From the NCBI RefSeq assembly GCF_014698145.1, contig NZ_JACJSM010000006.1, positions 186,001 to 250,000 of the forward strand: 64,000 nucleotides of DNA, given 5' to 3'. The DNA is from Oscillatoria sp. FACHB-1406 (GTDB taxonomy: Bacteria > Cyanobacteriota > Cyanobacteriia > Cyanobacteriales > Spirulinaceae). The position numbers and the translations under genes are program-made. The notes under the pieces are model-generated. The model did not search any database and was not told the DNA's origin. It saw only the letters and a program-made list of their open reading frames with translations. Numbering within the stretch: the stretch's first letter is position 1; each line of letters opens with the position of its first letter. This document shows, piece by piece, positions 55,055 to 63,736 of the stretch.

Positions 55055-56998
55055 ATCGGTAGCTCAAAAGGAAGTTTAAGGCATTTTAATTACTGGCTTA
55101 TCGGTTTTTGGGCGCTGTTGGGGGCAACTTTAACCGGGTTTAACCCGGAATTCGTGCAGCGCTGGGATCGTCAAATGCAAGTCTCATTCTATCGGTGGCG
55201 CGGTCCGATCGCGCCGCCGTCGGAAGTGGTTATCCTGGCCATCGATGAGGATTCTCTCAATCAAGGCAATTTAGCCGCAAAAGCGCCCGATCGCTACCCC
55301 GAACTCGCTCCCCTTTATCGTTTTCCCTGGCAGCGTCAAGCCTACGGACAGGCGATCTCGCGCTTATTGGCAGCAGGCGCGAGGTCAGTCTCAGTGGATA
55401 TTCTCTTGACCTCTCCCAGTAGTTATGGTAATAAGGATGACCTTGCATTGCGCCAAAGTCTGGAGAAAGCGGGCGGGCGCGTCGTTCTCGCAGCCGCCCA
55501 CGAATACTCGGGCAGCGATGGCGGTTTGCAGCATCATCTCGTCAAGCCCAACCCGCTGTTCCTGGGGTCAAGTCGCTTGGGTTTAATTAATTTTTTTCCC
55601 GATGTAGACGGCAGAATCTACCATTTAGCGAACAATTACGGCGATCGCGTTTTGCGTCCCCTCGGACTCGAAGCGCTACCCTCTTTCGCAGACGCAACCT
55701 TACAAGCGGCACAACTGCCCCCAACGCAATACGGAGAGATTTTTTATTACGGCGGTCGGAACACTTTCCCTTACGTTCCTTTCTGGCAGGTTATCGATAA
55801 TAAAAATTGGGAATTTCACCGCAAAAACGGGACGTTTCAGGACAAAATCGTCTTAATCGGCGCGACGGCGGATTCGCTGCAAGACTTTAAGCGCACGCCC
55901 TTTTCCGAACGAATGCCGGGGGTAGAAGTTCATGCTAATGCGATCGCGACTTTACTCAGAGGACTCGCACTGTGGCCTTTAGTGCCGGATCCCGGGCTGC
56001 GCGGCGTTTTTGTCTTCCTGGGAGTCGGCGCAATTGCGATTGTGTTGTTGCGTTGGAAAAACCCCCTGTGGCAATGCGCTAACGCGGGGGCGATCGCTTT
56101 GGGTTGGATTGCCGTTACTTATATCTGTTTTCACGCCTCGGGAATGATTTTACCGATTCTCGTTCCCGCGATCGCGCTAACTTTGTACGGTATCACCGCC
56201 TTAGCTGTCGGTATCCTCCGCGAACAACTCGAACGCCTCCGCCTTTACAACACCCTCGGGCGCTACGTCGCCGAACCCATCGTCAACGAAATCCTCAACC
56301 GCCACGCCGACGACTTCCGTTCCCTGGTTAAAGGGCGCAAAGTCAAAGCAGCGATTTTATTTTCCGACATTCGCAGCTTTACAACCTTTTCCTTAACTCG
56401 CGAACCCGAAGAAGTCGTCGAACAATTGAACGTCTACCTCGAAGCAATGGTGGAAGCGATTTTAGCTGAAGGCGGTACTCTCGATAAATTCATCGGCGAT
56501 GCAGTTATGGCTGAGTTCGGATCGCCCATTTCTTACGGCGAAAAAGAAAACACCCTCCGTGCCGTTCGCGCCGCACTTGGGATGAGAAAAGCCTTAGTCC
56601 AATTGCAACAGGAATGGCGCGAACAAGGCAAAGAAATTCTGTTTAACGGGATCGGAATTCATTACGGCGAAGTCATTGCGGGCGATATCGGTTCTTCTAA
56701 GCGCCGAGAATTTGCCGTCATCGGCGATACGGTTAATGTTGCGAGTCGTATCGAAGGACTCACCGGCAAACTCTCTGTCGATATCCTGATTAGCGAAGCG
56801 CTGTACGAATGGGTGCGCGATGAGATTGAAGTGGTTGAAATGGGGCTACATTCACTCAAAGGGCGCGGCGACAATAAGATTAAACTCTACAGCGTTGTCG
56901 GCTTAAAAGCTGGCGATCGGCAACTTTACCGGCAAATGCGGGAGGCACTGCGGCAATATTTGGATTTTCGGCAACGCAGCGATCGCGCTTCGGGTTAG
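55055..56998 (+). CDS. CHASE2-domain adenylate/guanylate cyclase
   Basis: Up to 647 residues. With the ATC start the N-terminus includes the helix NYWLIGFWALLGATLTG, which the TTG start at 55118 would cut. A CHASE2 sensory domain (~45-300, VVILAIDEDSLNQG, ARSVSVDILLTSP, NTFPYVPFWQVID, KIVLIGATADSLQD) is followed by three membrane helices (~308-385) and a class III cyclase domain (~425-630): AILFSDIRSFT, LAEGGTLDKFIGDAVMAEFG and DTVNVASRIEGL. Metal-binding Asp residues are present. It senses an extracytoplasmic signal through CHASE2 and makes cyclic nucleotide. The FecR lipoprotein gene lies just upstream. Confidence 0.9.
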   Translation: MGSSKGSLRHFNYWLIGFWALLGATLTGFNPEFVQRWDRQMQVSFYRWRGPIAPPSEVVILAIDEDSLNQGNLAAKAPDRYPELAPLYRFPWQRQAYGQAISRLLAAGARSVSVDILLTSPSSYGNKDDLALRQSLEKAGGRVVLAAAHEYSGSDGGLQHHLVKPNPLFLGSSRLGLINFFPDVDGRIYHLANNYGDRVLRPLGLEALPSFADATLQAAQLPPTQYGEIFYYGGRNTFPYVPFWQVIDNKNWEFHRKNGTFQDKIVLIGATADSLQDFKRTPFSERMPGVEVHANAIATLLRGLALWPLVPDPGLRGVFVFLGVGAIAIVLLRWKNPLWQCANAGAIALGWIAVTYICFHASGMILPILVPAIALTLYGITALAVGILREQLERLRLYNTLGRYVAEPIVNEILNRHADDFRSLVKGRKVKAAILFSDIRSFTTFSLTREPEEVVEQLNVYLEAMVEAILAEGGTLDKFIGDAVMAEFGSPISYGEKENTLRAVRAALGMRKALVQLQQEWREQGKEILFNGIGIHYGEVIAGDIGSSKRREFAVIGDTVNVASRIEGLTGKLSVDILISEALYEWVRDEIEVVEMGLHSLKGRGDNKIKLYSVVGLKAGDRQLYRQMREALRQYLDFRQRSDRASG

Positions 56999-57083
56999 AA
57001 ATTACTTTCACTCAGCCAATTAACGTGCAAACCTGGTGAAAAAATAGGTAAGATAGCGAGCAATCTATCGTCAGGGAGCTACC

Positions 57084-58661
57084 ATGAAGCTGGACTGTTT
57101 CAAAATCTCTATTAAATTCGATATCATCGCAATCTTGGTGATTGTAATCGCAGGGTTAAAACTTACCTTTGGGTTGGACGGGGGAGAAGATATCGGACTC
57201 TACGATGAAAGCGATTATCTTTACAGTGGAGTCACTTTTCTAACGGCGGGGCCGCCGCAACCGTCCTGGGCCCCGCTCTATGCGATTTGGTACTTTATCT
57301 TATCGTTTTTTGAGCCGAATCGTACTCAGCTTTATTACCTAAACTATAAGTTAATGGTAATTTTATTGCCTGTTTTTACTTATGTTTTTCTTCGCGTTAA
57401 AAATCTCTCGATAACCCTGAGCTTAGCTATTGCAGCTTGGGTACTTTTGCTCCCGATTAATGCTAAATCGATCCAAAAAGTTTCTCACTTTTCGATTCTC
57501 ATCATCTTTATTAACTTTATTGTCCTAAATTTCGTTAAGGATCGCGTTTGGTTCTTGACAATTAACGCACTTTTTGCGTTATTGGTTGCCTTTGTTCGAC
57601 CGGAATATTTTCTAGCATTTGTTCTGTTTTCTGTTGTGCTGTTTGCCGTCGCGATCGCACAATGGAAAGCGCAAGGTGAGTTTCCTCTCAAACCGCTCCT
57701 AACCTACGCTCTACCGAGCATTTTCCTCCTCGCTTGGTTCGGGCTTCCGATTTCTGGCGATCGCAGCTTAATGGCTTTCGGGCAGCATTTTTCAATCCAT
57801 TGGGTAATGTGGAATAACAGCGATTTTAATCCTTGGACGAACTGGGAATGGATTCTTTCCCAAAATTTTGGCAACGTTCATAGCGTTGGAGAGGTTATCA
57901 TTAGCAATTCCTCGCTATTCTTTAAGCATATTTTAGCCAATTTAGGAGATTTAAGACTAGCACCAGGATTTCTAAAGCCTAGAATTATTGACTCTTCTCT
58001 CTTATCGGAAGCTGCTTTTTTATTCTCGATTTTTATTGCCTGTCTTATTCCGCTTGGTAATCTCAAAAAAAATATTTTGCTTCATAAAAAGTTATTACTC
58101 GCAAGCGCAATCTTTTTATTAACCAGTCTCGTCTCAATTTTTCTAATCTATCCGAGGGAACATTATATTTTAGGATTTTTTGTTCCCTTCCTCGCTCTAA
58201 TCGCCATCTGCTTCGGCAGTCCCTCAGCCGAGCAAAGCCCTAAAATAAGGGCTAGAAACATCTTATTTCTCTGCTCTCTGCTCCTCATTTTAACGCCTTT
58301 ACCTTACTTTAAAAAAAGCAATCCAAGCTTACAAAACTTGAATGTGATTGCTTTCCTTCAATCCATAAATCTTCAAGAATCCGTGCGTCTTCTTGAAGCT
58401 GAAGGGGGCTATAATATCTATTTAGGGAGCAATTTCAAACGCATCCCCGAATACAGTAAACAAGTCGATTTCGATCGCTTTCTCCAAATGGAGAAGATTA
58501 ATGGAATCATTTTGAGCGAGGCTTTAAAACGAGATCGCCGATTTAAAACCGATCGCGAATGGCTAGATTTCCTGAACAATTACCAAACCGCAGGATTTGT
58601 CAAAATGGATATTCCGAATACGGAGAAACAATTGCTGCTGAAGGCAGATTTATTGAACTAA
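57084..58661 (+). CDS. GT-C-like polytopic membrane protein
   Basis: 525 residues, about ten or eleven membrane helices, with a short C-terminal soluble region. A conserved-looking acidic loop follows the first helix (GEDIGLYDESDYLYSG), as in GT-C glycosyltransferases that use lipid-linked sugars, and the RPEYFLAFVLF segment is similar to those proteins. The pattern suits a membrane glycosyltransferase, but I cannot assign a family. It has fewer HIP1 sites and is more AT-rich than its neighbours, so transfer is possible. Confidence 0.72.
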   Translation: MKLDCFKISIKFDIIAILVIVIAGLKLTFGLDGGEDIGLYDESDYLYSGVTFLTAGPPQPSWAPLYAIWYFILSFFEPNRTQLYYLNYKLMVILLPVFTYVFLRVKNLSITLSLAIAAWVLLLPINAKSIQKVSHFSILIIFINFIVLNFVKDRVWFLTINALFALLVAFVRPEYFLAFVLFSVVLFAVAIAQWKAQGEFPLKPLLTYALPSIFLLAWFGLPISGDRSLMAFGQHFSIHWVMWNNSDFNPWTNWEWILSQNFGNVHSVGEVIISNSSLFFKHILANLGDLRLAPGFLKPRIIDSSLLSEAAFLFSIFIACLIPLGNLKKNILLHKKLLLASAIFLLTSLVSIFLIYPREHYILGFFVPFLALIAICFGSPSAEQSPKIRARNILFLCSLLLILTPLPYFKKSNPSLQNLNVIAFLQSINLQESVRLLEAEGGYNIYLGSNFKRIPEYSKQVDFDRFLQMEKINGIILSEALKRDRRFKTDREWLDFLNNYQTAGFVKMDIPNTEKQLLLKADLLN

Positions 58662-58676
58662 TCCACAAGCCTTGTT

Positions 58677-59483
58677 TTACGAAGGGGAATTGACTCGAAC
58701 GGCGGCGGGAGAAATAACTTGCGATCGCGGCGTAAATTCTGCATTGGTCGGCACGGTTGCTGAAAAGATCAAAAAAGCTCCCATTAACGCCATAATCGCA
58801 TTTTCCGTGAAACTCACTACCCCTAAAGGTGCTTTTGAGTTACCGCCGATACAAGCACAATTCAAGTCTTTTTTATCGAGGTAAACTGCCTTAAACACAG
58901 AAATAGAACCGCTGATTCCAACGAGTAACGAACCGATACCCGTCGCTAAGGGAAAAACACCGGAAAGAAACCCTAAACCTATAGCTAATTCAGCAAAAGG
59001 ATAAACTTTACTGTAAGGTTTGACGCGCTGCGAGATTAAATCGTACTTTTGGAAACTTTCCGTAAATGACTCTAAATCCATCAACTTCAAAGAGGCAAGC
59101 ATGGAAAGCGAAATTCCCATAAAACCCGTCATTCCCGCTGACAAGGCAACCGCCATCAATCCTGCTGTTGAAAAAAGGGCAATAACCGGCGTGTAGGAGG
59201 TTTCTTCCATCTTTTCAGTGACCTGTAAGCGTTCCGCTAAATCTTGATAACCTCCAATTCGTTCCTCCCCGAAGAAAATTTGGGGGGTTGTGGTGACGTG
59301 ATGTTTGGCTTTGAAAGCATCGACTTCTTCGCGAGAAGTCAATGTTACATCCTCGAAAGCGATGTCCCTCTCGGAAAGCAAGTTTACAGCTTTCCTTCCC
59401 CAAGGACACTCGCTCTCACCAATTGCCATGCGATATACTTTTACATCTGCTATTTTAGGTTTTTCTATATTGACTGCTGTCAT
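58677..59483 (-). CDS. Glutaredoxin domain fused to MauE/DoxX-like membrane domain
   Basis: 268 residues from ATG 59483; AGGAGG lies 9-14 bases upstream, and a longer in-frame ATG at 59549 is rejected. Residues ~15-85 are glutaredoxin-like with a single active-site Cys (ESECPWGRKAV), the cis-Pro TTPQIFF and GGYQDL. The remaining ~170 residues hold about four helices of a MauE-like domain with a paired-Cys motif (LNCACIGG), which suggests a dithiol relay across the membrane. The likely role is to carry reducing power to the periplasm. Confidence 0.87.
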   Translation of the reverse strand: MTAVNIEKPKIADVKVYRMAIGESECPWGRKAVNLLSERDIAFEDVTLTSREEVDAFKAKHHVTTTPQIFFGEERIGGYQDLAERLQVTEKMEETSYTPVIALFSTAGLMAVALSAGMTGFMGISLSMLASLKLMDLESFTESFQKYDLISQRVKPYSKVYPFAELAIGLGFLSGVFPLATGIGSLLVGISGSISVFKAVYLDKKDLNCACIGGNSKAPLGVVSFTENAIMALMGAFLIFSATVPTNAEFTPRSQVISPAAVRVNSPS

Positions 59484-59569
59484 CTCAAGACCTCCTGCAA
59501 CCTGTCTCTTTATTTTTACTGTAAAGTCTCCTGTCGGCTGGAGAGTCAAGGGAATTTACCGATTTTTGA

Positions 59570-60007
59570 ATTAAGAATTGTAAAGAATCCTTAATTGGAG
59601 AAAGTCTCAATTACTTATTCGCGCCCCAGTGCGATCGCGTCGCGCTTTTCCAACGCATTTATAATGCTCTAATTCCCTGCGGTTTATTTATTTTCGATAT
59701 TGCCGAACCCGGACAAATAAACTCAGAGGAACCCGTGCGGGGATTTACCGAAGGTGAAGATTGGATTGTTTTAGTCGAAAAACAAGAAGATCGCAATTCT
59801 CAAATTCTGACTCGCCGCATCATTACGTTTCGCAAGATTGGAGATTCCTATCGAAGAGATGAAGAAATCCATCGCCAGCAACTTTACCGAGCCACGGAAT
59901 TAGCCGCAGAACTCACTCGAATTGGGTTTCAAGTCAAGACTACTCGAGGGAGTTCTCAGTACCCGCTTCCTGGGGCAAGAGCCGCCTTAATTGCCCGCAA
60001 GTCATAG
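59570..60007 (+). pseudogene. C-terminal remnant of a SAM-dependent methyltransferase
   Basis: The frame opens after a TGA at 59567 with no usable ATG until GTG at 59735. Upstream of that GTG the translation is coherent: VALFQRIYNALIPCGLFIFD, then IAEPGQ. This is the later part of a class I methyltransferase, where a Gly-Gly is replaced by Cys-Gly. The SAM-binding half is missing. Downstream, FTEGEDWIVLVEKQED and RRIITFRKIGDSYRRDEEIH continue the family pattern. It is a 5'-truncated gene; whether the stub from 59735 is translated is unknown. Confidence 0.72.
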
Positions 60008-60087
60008 TATTGAACTTTCTCTACATTAATTAACTCGGCTCTATCCACTATTCATTATTAATTACTCATTATTAATTATTCAATACA

Positions 60088-60534
60088 TTACTGTTGCTTG
60101 AGTCGTTGTTCTGCCAGGGCCATTTTTCGACGTTCTTCCCAAACTTTCCCCAAGGTCATGGGGCTGCAAACTAGCAATGCCGTAATAAAAACAATGACAA
60201 ACTTAGCGCCTAACTCTGAAGCGGCTTGTTGAGTGAATCGAACGTGCGTCACGTAGGAAGCGTAGTAATTCAGGAGAATTGCTCCCGTCCAGAAGACTCG
60301 TACCATCCAGTTGACGACGCTGGAATCGTTAGATTTGCCAAAATCGTCGTCGTAGTTTTGCCAGACTCTACTGGTATAAAAGTTGAGGACGCATATTAAG
60401 GCCGAGCCTATTAATCCCGTTCCGAAGGCTACCCAATTTTCTGTTTGCAGGATAGTGACAATCCCAACATAAGTAGTTACGAAGGCCCAGAATGTTCCTA
60501 AAACCAAAACAAACGCAAGTGACCTGTTTAGCAT
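60088..60534 (-). CDS. Hypothetical four-helix membrane protein (148 aa)
   Basis: A 148-residue protein with four hydrophobic helices: SLAFVLVLGTFWAFVTTYV, WVAFGTGLIGSALICVLNFY, WMVRVFWTGAILLNYYASYV and FVIVFITALLVCSPMTLG. The loop after helix 2 has a charged WQNYDDDFGKSND segment. The C-terminus is basic. I do not recognise the family. A heptamer-like TTAATTATTCATTA run lies beyond its stop. Confidence 0.75.
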   Translation of the reverse strand: MLNRSLAFVLVLGTFWAFVTTYVGIVTILQTENWVAFGTGLIGSALICVLNFYTSRVWQNYDDDFGKSNDSSVVNWMVRVFWTGAILLNYYASYVTHVRFTQQAASELGAKFVIVFITALLVCSPMTLGKVWEERRKMALAEQRLKQQ

Positions 60535-60904
60535 TGAGTACCTCGAAATTTCAGGCTGGAGTAGAAGCTGCGGGGCGCAAAATTCTGAATTAGAATTGAC
60601 GATTGATTCATGACCCGTTGCACACCTTGCTTTTTAAGAAGAAAAAAGACTCTTCCTTCAAAGCTTAGATAACATTGTCAATTGTCTATTGTCAATTGTC
60701 CATTAGCCGTTGTATATTGTCGAACGAACTGAGCTTCCCTAAATGTCTGCTTTGAGTCGGGCAACGGGCAACGAGCGGCGTTCTGTTGGATTGGGGTAAG
60801 AGGTTCAATCGATCTGCTTTCTAGCATATAGCAATCTCGCTCTTTCGGGAAATGCTAGGTCAGGTCGAACGAATACTTGACAATGGCGTATGGAAACGCT
60901 GCTT
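60535..60904. other. 370-bp intergenic region with ATTGTCA repeats
   Basis: A run of ATTGTCAATTGTC-type words lies near 60671-60705. Nothing else is recognised. It lies between two minus-strand genes; the hypothetical membrane gene's promoter must be here. Confidence 0.45.
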
Positions 60905-62272
60905 TTAGGATTCGAGCGATCGCACGGACTGTCTTTCCCACCAAGATTTCATTTTACCGGGATTCATTAAACCATAAGGATCGACTTGTTCTTTAAATTG
61001 GAGTTGTAGGGAATCGAGGGTTTGACGGCCGGTTGATTCGAGATGATAGGTGTGGGGGTTAGCAATCGCCGCCCCCCGCGCTTCGTGGTAGGCGATAATT
61101 TCGTTGAGGCGCTCTTCGTTGGTGAAGCGCACGAGTTGCAATCCCCCCGGTACGGTTTTTCCGTCCGCGCGCGAAAACTCGAGGTGCATCATGACTTCGT
61201 TGCCAAAGTGTTGGTATAGTTCCTCGACGAGATCGAGGTTAAAAAACATGGTTTGTAAGTAGGTCAGGTTGGGGTCGATGCTGCGCGCGTGCAGGGTAGT
61301 ATGATTCCAGGTAAACTCTGCTAAACTGACTCCTTTGCTGGCTTCTAGAGCAGTTTTGCTGTAAGTTATTTCCCCGCCGTACTCGCGTACTAAGTCTTGA
61401 AAGGATTCTAAACTGGATTCTGCAACCATTAATAAGGCGCAATGTTTGCCTTTGGGTAGGTAATCTTTCAGGGCGGGAAAGTAGGATGGAATCGGAGCGG
61501 CACAGATGCAAATCAGTTTTTTGATTAAGCCGTCGGCATTGCCCAAGGCTTGCCCGAAGCGAGCAGCGCTCATAAAGTCATCAAAGATAACGATGAGTTC
61601 TGCCCAGGGGTAGGCGGGGGCGAGGGGGAGTTCTAACTCCGTAATAATACCGTTTGTCCCGTAGGCATGGTTGATTTTTTGGATTTCATCGCCGCGCAAT
61701 TCGAGGATTTTCGGTTCGTCTTCGAGGGTGACAACGCGGGCGGCGAGAACGTTACCGCGATCGGCGAGCATTCCGTAGGTTATCGAGCCGATGCCGCCGC
61801 TACCGCCGCCGATGAAGCCGCCAAGGGTCGCAGTCCGGTAAGTTGAGGGATACATCCGCAATTCCCATCCCTGCTGGCGCGCTTGTTTGTCAAAGACGGC
61901 CATTTTTACACCCGCTTCAACGCGCGCGATGCCATCTCTTATCCAACGAATCGCGTTCATTTGCGTCGTATCGAGGATGATGCCGCTTTTTAAGGGAATA
62001 CACTGACCGTAATTTCCGGTTCCAGCGCCGCGAATAGTGAGGGAAACTCGGTGTTTGACGCAGGCTCGTGCGATTTGCAGGACTTGGTTTTCGTCGGTGG
62101 GGCGAACGACGCAGTTACCGCGTTTGTCGGCGAGTTGCTGTTGGAGGATGGGGCTAAAGTGGTAGTAGTCGAGGGAAAGTTTGGCGACGCGATCGCGATC
62201 GGTAATCGTTTCAATGCCGTCGAGTTCGGCGATCGCGTCTTTCCAATTAGTGAGTTGGCGGCTCGGGCTCAT
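60905..62272 (-). CDS. FAD-binding oxidoreductase (GlcD/FAD_binding_4 type)
   Basis: 455 residues from ATG 62272 (MSPSRQLTNWKDAIAELDG); the frame also has ATG at 62317, which gives an extra N-terminal segment. The FAD-binding domain has VVRPTDENQVLQIARACVKH, TIRGAGTGNYGQCIPLKSG and an ATLGGFIGGGSGGIGSITYG loop that binds the pyrophosphate. The C-terminal cap ends DPYGLMNPGKMKSWW, typical of lactate/glycolate oxidase relatives. It is probably a flavoprotein dehydrogenase of a hydroxy acid; the substrate is unknown. It is divergent from the TPR gene. Confidence 0.92.
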   Translation of the reverse strand: MSPSRQLTNWKDAIAELDGIETITDRDRVAKLSLDYYHFSPILQQQLADKRGNCVVRPTDENQVLQIARACVKHRVSLTIRGAGTGNYGQCIPLKSGIILDTTQMNAIRWIRDGIARVEAGVKMAVFDKQARQQGWELRMYPSTYRTATLGGFIGGGSGGIGSITYGMLADRGNVLAARVVTLEDEPKILELRGDEIQKINHAYGTNGIITELELPLAPAYPWAELIVIFDDFMSAARFGQALGNADGLIKKLICICAAPIPSYFPALKDYLPKGKHCALLMVAESSLESFQDLVREYGGEITYSKTALEASKGVSLAEFTWNHTTLHARSIDPNLTYLQTMFFNLDLVEELYQHFGNEVMMHLEFSRADGKTVPGGLQLVRFTNEERLNEIIAYHEARGAAIANPHTYHLESTGRQTLDSLQLQFKEQVDPYGLMNPGKMKSWWERQSVRSLES

Positions 62273-62401
62273 TTTTATATACTCTACGTCAGAACGAAGC
62301 AACAGGGGCGATGCCATCGATCGCTGTCGAACTGGACAACTTTTTCCCCTGTGCTAATATTAGTCAATTTGCAAACCTCACTGTCTCAAGTTTCACTCAC
62401 T

Positions 62402-63517
62402 GTGTTCAAGCAAATCCTCGGTAAAACCGCTCTCTGCTTTCTCTCTAGCTTATTGTTCGTTGAAGGAATCGCGCTCCGTCCGGCTTCGGCAAACCTCAAT
62501 CCATCAGTTTTAATCGCGCAACAAGCAAGCAACGATCGCCAACAAGTCAATCAACTTTTGCGACGGGGACGGGAATTAGTCGATGCGGGAGATTATGCCA
62601 CCGCGATCGCAACTTATCAGCAAGCTGCGGCTTTAGACCGGAGTAATGCAAAGATTTATTCAGGGATTGGTTTTTTGCAAGCGCAACAACGAAACTATCG
62701 CGATGCGGTTCAATCTTATCGCCAAGCGATCGCGCTCGATCCGAATAATGCCGATTTTTACTACGCACTCGGTTACGCTTTCGCTCAGTTAGGCGACAAT
62801 CAAAATGCGGGTTCTGCTTACCAACGCGCCGTTCAACTCAAGCCCGATAATCTCAACAATCAATTGGGACTCGGTACGATTTTGTTGCGTCAAGGTCGCT
62901 ACGCAGAAGCGATTAAAGTTTACCAACAAGTGATTGCTAAAAACCCGCAATACAGCCAAGTTTATGCGCTGATGGGGAATGCGTTGATCGAACAAGGTCA
63001 GTATCAAGATGCGATCTCGATGTTGCAACCTGCCGCTCAACAAGCTCCTAACGATCCCAAAATTCTCGAGCAACTCGCGATCGCACAAATTAAAACCGGC
63101 AATACCCAAGCCGGATTGGCAACTTTAGAACGGGTGGTTCGCCTCAATCCCCATAGTGCGAATGCCTATTTAAATATGGGTCGAATTTTGCAGCAGCAAG
63201 GACAATCGGATGCTGCGAAACGAGCTTACCAACAAGCTGCTATCATCGAACCGAATTCTTTAGAGGTTCAGCAAGCTGTCGGTAATGTATTGCTCGAAGA
63301 AAAGGATTATTTAATGGCGATTGTTGCCTTTCGTCGCGCGACGGAAATCGACCCCAATAATGCGATCGCTTTCCATAAGTTAGGATTGGCTTTTCTGGGG
63401 CGCGAGCGACGCGCAGACGCGATCGAGGCGCTCGAAAAAGCCAGCGAACTTTATCAGACCCAAAAGAACACCCAAGCCCTCAAGGAAGTTGAAGATTTGC
63501 TTGAAGACCTTAAGTAA
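62402..63517 (+). CDS. Secreted or anchored TPR protein (371 aa)
   Basis: I choose GTG 62402 because it begins a plausible signal peptide (KQILGKTALCFLSSLLFVEG), while the frame further upstream runs antisense through the oxidoreductase gene. No clear ribosome-binding site is seen. Nine or ten TPR units follow (~55-365), for example AKIYSGIGFLQAQQRNYRDA, ADFYYALGYAFAQLGDNQNA, SQVYALMGNALIEQGQYQDA and ANAYLNMGRILQQQGQSDAA. The periplasmic location is inferred from the signal. It is likely a scaffold protein. Confidence 0.87.
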   Translation: MFKQILGKTALCFLSSLLFVEGIALRPASANLNPSVLIAQQASNDRQQVNQLLRRGRELVDAGDYATAIATYQQAAALDRSNAKIYSGIGFLQAQQRNYRDAVQSYRQAIALDPNNADFYYALGYAFAQLGDNQNAGSAYQRAVQLKPDNLNNQLGLGTILLRQGRYAEAIKVYQQVIAKNPQYSQVYALMGNALIEQGQYQDAISMLQPAAQQAPNDPKILEQLAIAQIKTGNTQAGLATLERVVRLNPHSANAYLNMGRILQQQGQSDAAKRAYQQAAIIEPNSLEVQQAVGNVLLEEKDYLMAIVAFRRATEIDPNNAIAFHKLGLAFLGRERRADAIEALEKASELYQTQKNTQALKEVEDLLEDLK

Positions 63518-63736
63518 TGGAAGCTAAGAGAAATGTCTTTAAAGTAAGGAGGACTCGAGCCAATTAGTCGAACCCCAATTGATAGCCCGCAGAACCTTTG
63601 ATTAAAAGTAAAGTCTATGGCTTGAGAAGTCTTACTGATTTTCGCGGAAGAATTCTCAAGCATTAGTCCTTTTCTTCTAAGTTTGTATCAATCTCCTCCA
63701 AGAACCACAATCAGCGATCGAAAAAGAGAAGATCTA

